A DNA stretch of 64,000 nt, from contig CAWDCE010000019.1 in NCBI GenBank assembly GCA_963800725.1, forward strand, positions 1-64,000. The letters are read 5' to 3'. This document shows, one piece after another, positions 20,884-30,356 of the stretch. Within the stretch, counting starts at the first letter, position 1. Each line of letters starts with the position of its first letter. A program made the position numbers and the translations under genes. Source of the stretch: Bog-473 sp963800725 (GTDB lineage Bacteria; Actinomycetota; Acidimicrobiia; Acidimicrobiales; RAAP-2). The notes under the pieces were generated by a model. The model did not search any database. It was not told the DNA's origin and worked only from the letters and a program-made list of their open reading frames with translations.

Positions 20884-21055
20884 CGCAGTTCGCCCCTTCT
20901 CAGCCGACTTGGCGCTCTCGATGTGACTGCGGCCCAAATTGTAGCAATTGCGGCCAAGGATCCCGGGGGAACCGATGCGCATCGCCGGTGGTCGAGGGAG
21001 AACGCGGCGTCGGGCGCGGACGAGGTGAACGCTGGAGCTGCGTCGACGGGCGAAC

Positions 21056-21696
21056 TCAGCGGTGCAGTTCGGGGGGGTCGTCCTCGTCTACGACCTCGAC
21101 ATCGATGATGCTGGCATCGTTGGTCGGTGTCGCCCGGTACGGCCCACCTGTTGGCGCCTGGCCACCGAAGAAGGCGCGCACGTCGATCGGCCCGGTGGCG
21201 AAATTGATCTTGATGCGCTGCCCGGCATCTGGCCCGAGCGCCTCGTAGCGGGGAAGGGCCCGGCGGTTGACGACGTAGGCCTGCGCGCTCAGCGTCAAGG
21301 CGATGTACAGCAAAAACGTCGTGGTCATAAGGCCGCTGGCATTGCCGCCGGTGACCCCGAACGCGGTGAGGTGCAAGGCGAGCGAGAGCACCCACAGCGC
21401 CATGGTGACCCAGGTGCCCTGGCGGACCACCCACCCACCCGAGTCCCACATGCGCACAGTCAGCGCCCGCACGACGCCGAGGACGCCGGCGCCGATGACC
21501 GTGGCGGCGACCACTGACCAAAAGGTGGCCGACGACACGTGGTCGAGTTGGTGAAATCGAGGAGTTGGACGAGTCCGATGGCGCCGAGGACGAGGGGCAC
21601 ACGCAGGTGCAAGCGGCGCGGGACGGGCCGGGGCCGGCTCTGGCGCAACAGCACCAGGACCACGATGACCACGTTGAGCGCGATCGACAAGAGCAT
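21056..21696 (-). CDS. Integral membrane protein of unknown function (one frame break)
   Basis: About 213 residues with five hydrophobic segments: LLSIALNVVIVVLVLL, LVLGAIGLVQLLDF, VVAATVIGAGVLGVV, TMALWVLSLALHLTAF and GLMTTTFLLYIALTL. An acidic C-terminal tail follows (DVEVVDEDDPPELHR). The frame changes near 21548. The layout faintly resembles CcdC/DUF1453-type proteins, but I do not claim the family. It lies 172 bp from the kinase start on the same strand. Confidence 0.6.
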
Positions 21697-21737
21697 TGCC
21701 TCCCACTCTATGGCGAGGTGCCCACAGAAACGCCGCG

Positions 21738-22733
21738 TCAGCGGTTGAGCAGTGGCCCGACCTCGGCTCCGAAGCGGGCCGTCTGGTCGCAGAACTCCTC
21801 GACGCTGCGGGCCATGAAGCGGACCTGGAGGTGGTTGACCCCCATCGCCACCAGTTCCCGCAGCGATGTGGCGATCTCATCGGCTCCGCCACGCAAGATG
21901 TAGTTGGGCAACGCCCAGTCGTGCGCGCCGCTGCTCAGGTAGATGGGCTCGACGATGGTACCGATATCGAGCGGCGCATCGCCGCGCAGTTCGTGGCGCA
22001 GCTCGCGCAGGCGGGCGATCTGTTCGGGCAGATCCCGGCGCCGCGTGCCCTGGGGGAGCCACCCGTCACCGAACGCCGCGGTCCGGCGGATGGCGGCGGG
22101 CGAGGACCCACCGATCCAGATGGGCGGACGGGGTTGGCGCACTGGGCGCGGGGCGACCCCGAGACCCGAGGCTGCGAAGCGCGGGCCGGGCAGGACGGGG
22201 AACTCGTTGGTGAAAGCCAGGGCCAGCGCCGAGACCGCTTCGTCGGTGTGACGTCCGCGTTGCGCGAAATCTCCCGTCAAGAGTTCGTATTCCTCTGGGA
22301 CGTGGCCGGCCCCGACGCCGACGATCAGGCGGCCGCCCGAGAGGTGGTCGATCGTGGCGAGTTCCTTGGCGGCCCGGAGCGGATGGCGCTGCGCCAGGAT
22401 CAAGACGTGGGAGAGCAGGTGGGTCCGCGTGGTCTGCGCCGCCAGCCAGCCCAAGGTGGCCGTGGTGTCATACCAGGTGGTGCCCATGGCGTCGGCCAGG
22501 CGCTCGGGGATGGCGGTGTGGTCGCAGACCCCGAGGTAAAAGAAGCCGGCCTCGTCGGCCGCCCGGGCGATGGTCCCGAGGTCCGCCACGCTCGCGGTGG
22601 TCTCCCATGGCGCGACGTAAAGGGTTGACTGTGACTGGATGGGGAGCTGCATGCCGAAGACGACCTGGCCACTCGGGACGCACGACACCACGTCGGTGGG
22701 TGCAGCGATGACAGAGCGCGATGGGTCAGTCAT
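21738..22733 (-). CDS. LLM-class flavin-dependent oxidoreductase, probably F420-linked
   Basis: 331 residues with the luciferase-like TIM-barrel pattern: GFFYLGVCDHTAIPERL, THLLSHVLILAQRHPLRAAK, LSGGRLIVGVGAGHVPEEYE, and RPPIWIGGSSPAAIRRTA near the C-terminus. The GVGAGHVPEEYE-type motif is common in F420-dependent members from actinomycetes. ATG 22733 gives MTDPSRSV; ATG 22748 is an alternative. It overlaps the end of the upstream acyl-CoA dehydrogenase gene, so it is the last gene of the amidohydrolase-ACAD-ACAD operon. Confidence 0.85.
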   Translation of the reverse strand: MTDPSRSVIAAPTDVVSCVPSGQVVFGMQLPIQSQSTLYVAPWETTASVADLGTIARAADEAGFFYLGVCDHTAIPERLADAMGTTWYDTTATLGWLAAQTTRTHLLSHVLILAQRHPLRAAKELATIDHLSGGRLIVGVGAGHVPEEYELLTGDFAQRGRHTDEAVSALALAFTNEFPVLPGPRFAASGLGVAPRPVRQPRPPIWIGGSSPAAIRRTAAFGDGWLPQGTRRRDLPEQIARLRELRHELRGDAPLDIGTIVEPIYLSSGAHDWALPNYILRGGADEIATSLRELVAMGVNHLQVRFMARSVEEFCDQTARFGAEVGPLLNR

Positions 22734-23772
22734 GGTGGGCACCTCCAAGGGGATCGGACAATTCGTTGACCAAGAGGGAAAGTTGTGCGGGCGTCCCGAA
22801 GGTGGTCGCGAGCACCCGGGAGCGCTTCAGGTGGAGATGGAGGGGGACTTCCCACGTAAATCCCATGCCGCCGTGGACCTGGATGGCGGCGCGGGCGTTG
22901 GCCAGGGCCGCCTCGTCGGCGAGCACCTTGGAACCGAAGACACCACGGGCGATCACCTCGTCGGCGGAGCGGCCGGTGCTTTGGGACTCTTGGGCCACCA
23001 CGTCGGGCTGGTCGACCAGGCATGCGGCGGCCTGCACCGCGCTGGCCGCCACCTCCGCGCGCACCAGCATGTCGGCGCAGATGTGCTTGATCGCCTGGAA
23101 GCCACCGATGGGCTGGCCGAACTGGCGACGGTCCTTGGCGTAGGCGACGGCCAGGTCGAGTACGGCACGGGCGTGGCCGATCTGGAGCGCGGCGCTCAGC
23201 AGTGTTCCCTCGCGCTCGAGCTTGAGGCCGATGTCGAGGAGTGGATCCCCGGCCTCCAAGCTGGTCAGGTGCCACATCGGGGTCAACGGGCAGATCGGTG
23301 CGGCGATCTTGGTGGCGCGGTCGGTGGAGGGGGCCGGTCGCAGTAGCCGGGCGGTCGAACCGCGGGTCGGGCCGGCGAGGAGCAACAATGCATCGAGCGA
23401 CGCCAGATGCTCAACGAGGATGGGTCCCTCACCGCCACAGTGCACACCGACCATGGCCGCACCTTGTGCCGCACCCTCGACCGCCGATGCGCTGGCGGCG
23501 AGGAAGGTCCCGACCAGCGGGCCCGGGATGAGGGCCCGGCCGAGCTCTTCGAAGACGACCACGGCGTCGGTGAGACCGAGCCCGGTACCTTCGGGTTCTG
23601 AGAGGGTCAATGCAAAGACGCCGGTCTCGCCGAGCAGCCGCCAATCGTCGGGGCTGATGGCGACGTCGGACCCCTCCCGCTCGCGCAGGTGGTCAAGGTC
23701 GAGTCGGCCCGAGAGCATCGAGCGGATCCCGTCGGCCAACGCGATCTGATTGTCGGAGAGTCGAAAGTCCAT
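22726..23772 (-). CDS. Acyl-CoA dehydrogenase, small subunit type
   Basis: 348 residues, shorter and more diverged than typical ACADs: LSDNQIALADGIRSML at the start, then GHARAVLDLAVAYAKDRRQF and HGGMGFTWEVPLHLHLKR at the end. The FAD-contact middle domain is reduced. Actinobacterial steroid-degrading ACADs (ChsE1/ChsE2, FadE26/27) work as alpha2-beta2 heterotetramers made from such adjacent unequal genes. The partner is the gene immediately upstream, 4 bp away. Confidence 0.85.
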   Translation of the reverse strand: MDFRLSDNQIALADGIRSMLSGRLDLDHLREREGSDVAISPDDWRLLGETGVFALTLSEPEGTGLGLTDAVVVFEELGRALIPGPLVGTFLAASASAVEGAAQGAAMVGVHCGGEGPILVEHLASLDALLLLAGPTRGSTARLLRPAPSTDRATKIAAPICPLTPMWHLTSLEAGDPLLDIGLKLEREGTLLSAALQIGHARAVLDLAVAYAKDRRQFGQPIGGFQAIKHICADMLVRAEVAASAVQAAACLVDQPDVVAQESQSTGRSADEVIARGVFGSKVLADEAALANARAAIQVHGGMGFTWEVPLHLHLKRSRVLATTFGTPAQLSLLVNELSDPLGGAHHD

Positions 23773-23776
23773 GGGT

Positions 23777-24959
23777 TCAGCGGACCTTTGGGAGTCCGAG
23801 GATCCGCTCGGCCACGATGTTGCGCTGCACCTGCGACGTGCCCGCCGCAATGGTGAGTGAGATCGATTTGAACCACGCTGCCAGCTGCTCGTCGTTGGCG
23901 AGCGGGTCCCCATGCGGATCGTTCAGCGGGTCGCCGCTGAGTGCGGCGCGGTCGAGCACCTCCATGGCCAGGTCGCTGAGGGCCTGGGCGTGTTCGGAGA
24001 ACGACAACTTGAAGACCGAACCGCCAATGCCGGGCACCCCGGTCTCGGCGGCTTGCGACACGTTGCGCTTGGTCAATGCCCACAGAGCGTCGAAGGCCGC
24101 GCTCGATGTGGCCCAGACGTCGCGCCAGACCCTGGTCGTGCTCGAGGCCGAGGTGGCGAGCCACGACCTGGAGGGAACGCAGCAGGCGCATCGATTCGAG
24201 CATCTCGCCGACGAAGGCGGTGCCGCGCTCGAAGGAGAGCGTGACCATGGTGACCCGCCACCCGTCGTTCTCTGCGCCGACCCGGTTGGCGACGGGGACG
24301 CGGACCTCGTTCAAGAACAGTTCGGCGAACTCGGTCGAGCCCGCAATGGTGCGCAACGGCCGGATCTCGAGGCCCGGGAGATCCATCGGCACAATGAGCC
24401 ACGTGATGCCGCGGTGCCCGTCGTCGCCCGTACGCACGAGCATCTCGCAGTGGTCGGCCACTTCGGCATGCGAGGTCCAGATCTTTTGACCGGTGACGAC
24501 GTAGTCGTCGCCGTCGCGTATCGCCCGGGTCCGCAAAGAAGCAAGATCGCTGCCGGCGTCGGGCTCGCTGAAACCTTGGCACCACACCTCGTCGCCGCGC
24601 AGGATCGGCGGAAGGTAGCGCTCTTTTTGTTCGGCCGTCCCTTCCGCGATGATGGTCGGGCCGGCGTGGAGCAATCCGACGAAGTTCACTCCGACATAGG
24701 GGGCACCGGCCCGCTCGCACTCCTCTTTGAAGATGAGCTGCTCGACCGGCGACGCGCCGCGCCCGCCCCCTTCGACCGGCCAGTCGACACCGGCGTATCC
24801 GGCGTCGAACAACACACGCTGCCAGTGCGAGTCATAGCTGCGACGGGCCGGCCAGTCCTCGGCCGGGGGGGCCGACCCGATGCTCGGCAGGGTCGCGTTC
24901 AGCCAGACGCGAAGTTCATCGCGGAACGCTTCTTCGGCCGCGCTGTAGCGAAGGTCCAC
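23777..24959 (-). CDS. Acyl-CoA dehydrogenase, partner subunit (one frame break)
   Basis: About 394 residues: LIFKEECERAGAPY, GDEVWCQGFSEPDAGSDLAS (FAD/substrate loop), TGQKIWTSHAE, and the C-terminal AGTSQVQRNIVAERILGLP. The frame changes near 24115. The position of the MCAD-type catalytic Glu (YEGT) reads IAAGTSQ, as in heterotetrameric steroid ACADs where the base sits elsewhere. It is paired with the downstream small subunit and preceded by the amidohydrolase gene. Confidence 0.85.
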
Positions 24960-24986
24960 GACGTCAGCGATTCGGCGCGGCGGCGA

Positions 24987-26189
24987 TCAAGCGGGAAAGT
25001 CGAGGCCGAACAACTTGATGGCGTTGCCGCGCACGATCTTGCGTCGCTGCGCATCGGTGAGGCCCGCCATCTGCTCTTCGGCGATCTGACGCGTCCGTGG
25101 CCAGGTCGAGTCCGAGTGCGGGTAGTCGGACTCGTAGGTGATGTTGTCCTCACCGATCTCATCCACGGACTTGAGGCCGTGGGCATCGTCGAAGAAGCAC
25201 CCCCAGACGTGATCCTTGAAGTAACTGCTGGGCTTTTCGGGCACGATGTCCGCCACGCCACCCCAGCCCCGGTTGTCCTCCCAGACCCGGTCAGCGCGCT
25301 CCAAGATGTAGGGGATCCAGCCGATCTGCCCTTCTGAGTAGGCGATCTTGAGATCGGGGAAGCGGACGAACACGCCGCTGAAGAGAAAGTCGACCAATGA
25401 AAACGTGGCGTTGGTGTGCGTCAGGGTCGAACCAACGGCGGGCGGGGCGTCGGCCGATGTCGATGGCATCTTCGACGACGATCCGATGTGCATGTTGATG
25501 ATCGTCTTGGTCTCGGCACACGCCCGGAAGAATGGGTCCCAATAGTGCGAGGGGTCGTGCACGCTCGGGAGTCCGAGGAAGGGCGGGATCTCGCTGAAGC
25601 ACACGGCGCGCACGCCGCGTGCTGCGTTTCGGCGCACCTCGGCTGCGGCGAGCTCGGCGTCCCACAGTGGGATCAAGGTGAGAGGAATCAGCCGGCCGCC
25701 GCTGTCGCCGCACCATTCTTCGACCATCCAGTCGTTGTAGGCCTTGACGCACAGCAGGCCCAGCTCCCGGTCTTTGGCCTCGGTGAAGGTCTGGCCGCAA
25801 AAGCGGGGGAAGGTCGGGAAGCACAAAGCCGCCTCGATGTGATTGAGGTCCATGTCCTCGAGCCGCGGCTTGACCTCATAGGAGCCCGGGCGCATGTCCT
25901 CGTAGGTGATGCCCCGCATGGTCACGTCGTCGCGGTCGACCCCGACGGCAGAATCGACCCGGAGAAGCGGCCGCTTGAGATCTTCGTAATACCACCAGTC
26001 GGTGGGCAGACCCTCAGAACCCGGCTTGACCGTCAACTTGCCGCCTACGAAGGTGATCTCCCCCATCGGGGCGCGCACGATCCGGGGCCCGACGTCTGCA
26101 TATTTGGCAGGGAGCCGGTCCGACCAGACGTTGGGGGGCTCGACGACATGGTCGTCGACCGAGATGATCATTGGCAGCGGTTCAGGCAT
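24987..26189 (-). CDS. Amidohydrolase-family (amidohydrolase 2) metal-dependent hydrolase
   Basis: 400 residues from ATG 26189. It begins with the metal-binding strand IISVDDHVVEPP, continues with ALCFPTFPRFCGQTF and TIINMHIGSSSKMP, and ends with ITYESDYPHSDSTWP and RGNAIKLFGLD, a pattern typical of the PF04909 group that includes carboxy-lyases and C-C hydrolases. Members occur often in steroid and aromatic degradation clusters, but the reaction cannot be fixed. It heads an operon with the ACAD pair and LLM reductase; a perfect palindrome lies 22 bp upstream. Confidence 0.85.
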   Translation of the reverse strand: MPEPLPMIISVDDHVVEPPNVWSDRLPAKYADVGPRIVRAPMGEITFVGGKLTVKPGSEGLPTDWWYYEDLKRPLLRVDSAVGVDRDDVTMRGITYEDMRPGSYEVKPRLEDMDLNHIEAALCFPTFPRFCGQTFTEAKDRELGLLCVKAYNDWMVEEWCGDSGGRLIPLTLIPLWDAELAAAEVRRNAARGVRAVCFSEIPPFLGLPSVHDPSHYWDPFFRACAETKTIINMHIGSSSKMPSTSADAPPAVGSTLTHTNATFSLVDFLFSGVFVRFPDLKIAYSEGQIGWIPYILERADRVWEDNRGWGGVADIVPEKPSSYFKDHVWGCFFDDAHGLKSVDEIGEDNITYESDYPHSDSTWPRTRQIAEEQMAGLTDAQRRKIVRGNAIKLFGLDFPA

Positions 26190-26210
26190 GGGATCGAGGT
26201 TAGTCCGGAC

Positions 26211-26225
26211 CTGACGGACCGTCAG
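26211..26225. promoter_or_regulatory. Perfect inverted repeat CTGACGG-A-CCGTCAG, putative operator
   Basis: Seven-base perfect arms around one central base, 22 bp upstream of the amidohydrolase ATG. The core TGACG-N3-CGTCA matches the sites at 6849-6863 and 38717-38731. This is the most perfect of the three and well placed to repress the amidohydrolase-ACAD-LLM operon. Confidence 0.55.
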
Positions 26226-26256
26226 ATGCGGCCGCTCGGGCCCATTTCTCTTCGGC

Positions 26257-27069
26257 TCAATAGTGCATCGAGACGCCACCGTTGGGGCTCAAGAGCTGCC
26301 CGGTGACGAAGCTCGAGGCATCCGAGGCCAGGTAGAGCACGCAATAGCCGATGTCCGAGGTGACGCCGACCCGGCGGAGCGGGGCAAACTTCGCCATCGG
26401 CGCCAGCATTGCCTCCTTGGTCTCTTCGTTGGTGGTCCCGTCGGGATTCGTGTAGTAGCGCGCCGTCATGTTGGTGGGGATGAATCCCGGGGCAATGGTG
26501 TTGACCCGCACCCCGCGCCGGCCGACCTCGACCGCCATCGACTGGGTCAGCTGGGCCACCCCGGCCTTGCAGATGGCGTAGGGGCCAATGCCGGGCGACG
26601 GTGCCAGCACGGCCGCCGACGCCATATTGATGATGCTGCCCGAGCGCTGGTCGACCATGACCGCGCCCGCCGCCTGGCAGCCAAAGAGGACGCCCTTGAG
26701 ATTGACCGACAAAATCCGGTCGAACTCGGCCGGATCGAGGTCGATGATCGAGCTGTCGATCATGATGCCCGCGATGTTGCACATGATGTGGAGGCCGCCA
26801 TGGGTGCTCGTGACCCGCTCGACCAACGCGAAGACCGCGTCGCGATCCGCCACGTCGAGCTCTGCCGCCTCGGCGTGACCTCCGGCGCTGATGATCCCTT
26901 GGGCCGTCTGTTGCGCCCCCGCCGGATTGATATCGGCACACACCACCGTGGCCCCGGCCCCGGCCAACACCTCGGCGGTTGTGCGGCCAATGCCGCTACC
27001 ACCGCCGGTGACCAGGGCGACCCGCCCGGACAAATTGAACGCGTCGTACACACTCTCGGCTGTTTCCAC
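26257..27069 (-). CDS. Short-chain dehydrogenase/reductase
   Basis: 270 residues, complete. VALVTGGGSGIGRTTAE is the Rossmann glycine motif, CADINPAGA suggests NAD preference (Asp after beta-2), NIAGIMID replaces the usual NNAG, and the active site is SAAVLAPSPGIGPYAICK with YxxxK. An insertion near the C-terminus (YYTNPDGTTNEETKEAML) lies in the substrate loop. Probably a steroid or beta-hydroxyacyl alcohol dehydrogenase by context. It sits between ogt and the amidohydrolase operon on the same strand. Confidence 0.88.
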   Translation of the reverse strand: METAESVYDAFNLSGRVALVTGGGSGIGRTTAEVLAGAGATVVCADINPAGAQQTAQGIISAGGHAEAAELDVADRDAVFALVERVTSTHGGLHIMCNIAGIMIDSSIIDLDPAEFDRILSVNLKGVLFGCQAAGAVMVDQRSGSIINMASAAVLAPSPGIGPYAICKAGVAQLTQSMAVEVGRRGVRVNTIAPGFIPTNMTARYYTNPDGTTNEETKEAMLAPMAKFAPLRRVGVTSDIGYCVLYLASDASSFVTGQLLSPNGGVSMHY

Positions 27070-27133
27070 GGGCGCACCTTAGGGCGCCGCAAACGGTGGC
27101 GCGACCCCAAGGGCGCGTCCCGAGCCGCGTGCC

Positions 27134-27610
27134 TTACATCGAGATGCCCTCGAGTGCCAACAGTGCTCGTTTCATCGGGAGGCCGCCGCCGTACCCACCC
27201 AAGCCGTTGCTCGCCACGACCCGGTGGCACGGCACGATGATGGCGAGGGGATTCTTGCCATTGGCCTGTCCGACCGCCCGCGGGCCCTTGGGCCGCCCGA
27301 CCCGGCGGGCCAGTTCGCCGTAACTGATCGTCTCGCCGTAAGGGATCTTCGACAACTCGCGCCACACCGCTCTTTGAAATTCGGTGCCGTCGAGTTCCAT
27401 GGCGACGTCGAACTTGGTCCGCTTGTGCGCGAAGTACTCGTCGAGTTGGCTGGCGGCGTCTTTGAGGACCGGCGGTGCGTCGTGTCCGTCACCGTGCGGC
27501 CGGCGAGCGGCTCGAGGCAACCAGATGCCCACGAGGACGTTGCCGTCACTTTCAAGGACGAGCTGCCCGATGGGCGTATCGAGGGGCATGGTGAACGTTG
27601 AGGTGGTCAT
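27134..27610 (-). CDS. ogt: Methylated-DNA-protein cysteine methyltransferase
   Basis: 158 residues. It repairs O6-alkylguanine by suicidal transfer to C128 in IIVPCHRVVASNG, the hallmark motif. The DNA-binding helix-turn-helix lies around ETISYGELARRVGRPKGPRA with the arginine finger. The ATG at 27610 overlaps the stop of the Ada-AlkA gene (ATGA), matching the alkA-ogt order known in Mycobacterium tuberculosis. Confidence 0.93.
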   Translation of the reverse strand: MTTSTFTMPLDTPIGQLVLESDGNVLVGIWLPRAARRPHGDGHDAPPVLKDAASQLDEYFAHKRTKFDVAMELDGTEFQRAVWRELSKIPYGETISYGELARRVGRPKGPRAVGQANGKNPLAIIVPCHRVVASNGLGGYGGGLPMKRALLALEGISM

Positions 27611-29185
27611 GCGGCACGCCTTCCTTTGGTGCTCGGTGGGGTCGAAGTTGGTCCTGCGTTCGGTGGCAGTGTCGGGTCGCGGCGCCGAGACGGCGCCTGC
27701 GCGGCGGGCAGAGACCACAGATGAGCCATGGCGTAGCTGCGCCATGGCCGCCAGGGCTTGCTCGCTTCGGCCAGCCCCTTGGGGTCGTTGGCCAAGCCAA
27801 GCAGGCGCGCGGCCTTGATGATGCCGAGATCGCTCGGCATGAACGCGTCGGGGTCGCCCAACGCGCGCATGGCAACGTACTCGGCCGTCCATGGGCCGAT
27901 GCCCGGGAGTGCCACGAGTCCACGGCGCAGCTCGCCCGGGTCCGTACCCGGATCGATGACCACCACGCCCGCTTGGACCGCGTTAGCAAGTGCGACCAGG
28001 GCGCGCCGGCGGCTTGCCGGCATGGAAAAGGTGGCCGGTTCCCGTTCGGCCAGATCGACCAGTGCGGCGGGAGTGGGAAAGACGTGGGTGACGCCGCCGA
28101 CTGGTGCGGATAACGGTTCGCCACACGCCGCGATCAGGCGCCCGGCCACCGTGCGGGCGCCGCTCACCGAGACTTGCTGGCCTATAACGGCCCGCACGGC
28201 CAGTTCAAACCCGTCCACGGTTCCTGGGACCCGCCGGCCGGGGTCGGCCGCGACCAGGTCCGCCAGCGTCGGATCCTGGCCGAGCGCCTCGCTAACACCC
28301 ACGGGATCCGCGTCGAGGTCGAGGAGCTGTCGGCACCGCGCCACCGCGGTGGTTAAGTCGCGCAGGTCAAAGAGATGGAGTTCGGTCTCGACGCACACCG
28401 GACCGTGACCACGGTCGAGGCCGCGGCGGAGCCCGACGACGCCGTGACCGTGGGGCAGGCGAAGGCTGCGCCAGTAGGTCGCCGCACTGAACGCTTCGAG
28501 GCCCGGGATCACCCGAGCACCAAAGAAGGCGAGCATCGAGTCGAGGTCGAGCGGCCGTCGGCCCGGGAGGCGCAATCGGATTCCTTGGGCAGCATCCAAC
28601 GACGACGCGTTGGGCGAAGCTTTGGGAGCGAGGGCGCGGAGCGCGCTCGGGGACTTGGCGAAGATCGCCTGCATGGTGTCGTTGCACTGGCGGACGCTCG
28701 AAAAGCCGGCGGCAAACGCGATATGGCTGATGGGCAGGTCGGTCGTCTCAAGCAAGAGGCGCGCAGTTTGGCTCCGTTGCGCCCGGGCGATGGCGAGCGG
28801 ACCGGTGCCGATCTCGGCGGTCACGACACGGTTGAGCTGACGCACGCTGTAGCCAAGTCGCCGCGCCAGACCCGCCACCCCTTCTCGATCGACGATGCCG
28901 TCGCGGATGAGTCGCATCGCACGGGCCACCACGTCTGCCGCGCAGGTTCCACTCCGGAGAACCCGGTGTGGCGTCGGGTCGACAGCGCAGACACGCCCGA
29001 AATCCCTCACGTTGGGCTGCGGCGGCCGAAGCATAGAAGCGGACGTTCTTGCGCATTGGGGTGCGGGCCGGGCAGCTTGGCCTGCAATAGATGCCGGTTG
29101 AGGTCACGCCGACGAAGAAGACGCCGTCGAACCGAGCATCCTTGGCCTGCGCCGCCTGGTAGCAACGTTCGGGGTCCTCGATCAC
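27607..29185 (-). CDS. alkA: Ada-type sensor / 3-methyladenine DNA glycosylase II fusion (one frame break)
   Basis: Three parts are visible. First, an Ada N-terminal zinc domain with four cysteines (GIYCRPSCPARTP and FRACLRCRPD). Second, an AraC helix-turn-helix (GLARRLGYSVRQLNR and AAGFSSVRQCNDTM). Third, an AlkA N-domain plus HhH-GPD glycosylase with LPGIGPWTAEYVAMRALG and MPSDLG. The protein senses methylphosphotriesters, activates repair genes and excises alkylated bases. The frame changes near 28950. The start is GTG 29185 (IEDPERCYQA) or TTG 29254, which overlaps the upstream ACAD stop. The fusion and the following ogt are typical of actinomycetes. Confidence 0.85.
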
Positions 29186-29250
29186 CGAGCCATAGTGCCA
29201 TGGGCACCGCTCGATTACTGGCGGAAATCGGACATCCCCGTCGGGGCTGT

Positions 29251-30354
29251 TCAACGCCCCCGCAACGAGGCCAACACGAGTTGGCGATGAGTCCGTGCGT
29301 CACCCCAGGCCCGCGAAAGGGCCCAGGTGCGCTTCATGAAGAAATGCAGGTCGCATTCCCAGGTGTAGCCAATGGCCCCGTGCACCTGGAGGGCAACGCG
29401 AGCAGCCAGGTCGGCCGCGTCGCCGGCCATTGCCTTGGCCATCGAGGCATCATGCGACGCGCTCGGCGCCGCCGTGGCGAGCGACCACGCCGCTCGGTAG
29501 GTGGCCGGTCGGGCGAACTCGAGCTTGACCCGAGCGTTGGCCAAGAGGTGTTTGACGGCCTGGAAGCTGCCGATGGGCTTGCCGAACTGGTGGCGCTCCT
29601 TCGCGTAGTCAGCGGCCATGGTGAGCATGTGGTCGGCCAGCCCGAGCAGCGAGGCCGCATTGGCGGCCGCGGCGCGATCCGCCAAGAGTCCGACGATCGC
29701 GTCTGCGGCGACGCCGTAGGCCAAGAGGGTTTCTGACGACAAGGGCCAGTGCACGGTCGCCAGATCCCGGGTCGTATCGAGGGTGGGCGTCGCCGTCACG
29801 GTGCACGCGGACGATGGGACGATGTGCACTTGCCAGCCCGAATCTGCATCCCGTGCAGCCAAAAGCAAGAGGTCGGCCCCCGACGCCCCGGCCACGCGTG
29901 GCGTGGACAAGTTGCCGTCGGCCGACACGGCAGACGGTGAAGTCAGCCCGCTCGCTCCGACGTCGATGCCGCCGACCGCCACTACGGCGCGTCGCTCCAC
30001 CAGTGCGGCGAGGGATTCGGCGGCTGCGGGTTGAGGCACGAGAGCCGACAGCACGGGTGCGGCCAGGGCAGCCCCTTCGACGAGCGGTTCTGGGAGGGCG
30101 GCCCACCCCGCCTCTTCGATGACGCCGACGAGGTCGATGTCGTTGAGGCCGAGGCCCCCTAAGGATTCTGGGATCAAAATGGCCGGTGCGCCGAGCTCGC
30201 TCAGCACATCCCAACGCTGGCGCGATAGTGAGCGGCGTTGCTCGGGCGACGCGGCGTCGTAGTCACGCAGCGCGGCGACGGGGCACTCGTTGTCGAGGAC
30301 CGCCCGCACCGCCTCTCGCAAGGCAATCTGGTCGTCGGAGAAGGCGAAGTGCAC
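29251..30354 (-). CDS. Acyl-CoA dehydrogenase, small subunit type
   Basis: 367 residues from GTG 30354: FAFSDDQIALREAVRAVL, a diverged middle domain, then LTMAADYAKERHQFGKPIGS and HGAIGYTWECDLHFFMKR. Like the 22726-23772 gene, it is the short diverged member of an adjacent ACAD pair, so probably half of a heterotetramer. It begins 2 bp after the stop of its partner. Ada-AlkA and ogt follow on the same strand. Confidence 0.87.
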   Translation of the reverse strand: MHFAFSDDQIALREAVRAVLDNECPVAALRDYDAASPEQRRSLSRQRWDVLSELGAPAILIPESLGGLGLNDIDLVGVIEEAGWAALPEPLVEGAALAAPVLSALVPQPAAAESLAALVERRAVVAVGGIDVGASGLTSPSAVSADGNLSTPRVAGASGADLLLLAARDADSGWQVHIVPSSACTVTATPTLDTTRDLATVHWPLSSETLLAYGVAADAIVGLLADRAAAANAASLLGLADHMLTMAADYAKERHQFGKPIGSFQAVKHLLANARVKLEFARPATYRAAWSLATAAPSASHDASMAKAMAGDAADLAARVALQVHGAIGYTWECDLHFFMKRTWALSRAWGDARTHRQLVLASLRGR

Positions 30355-30356
30355 GT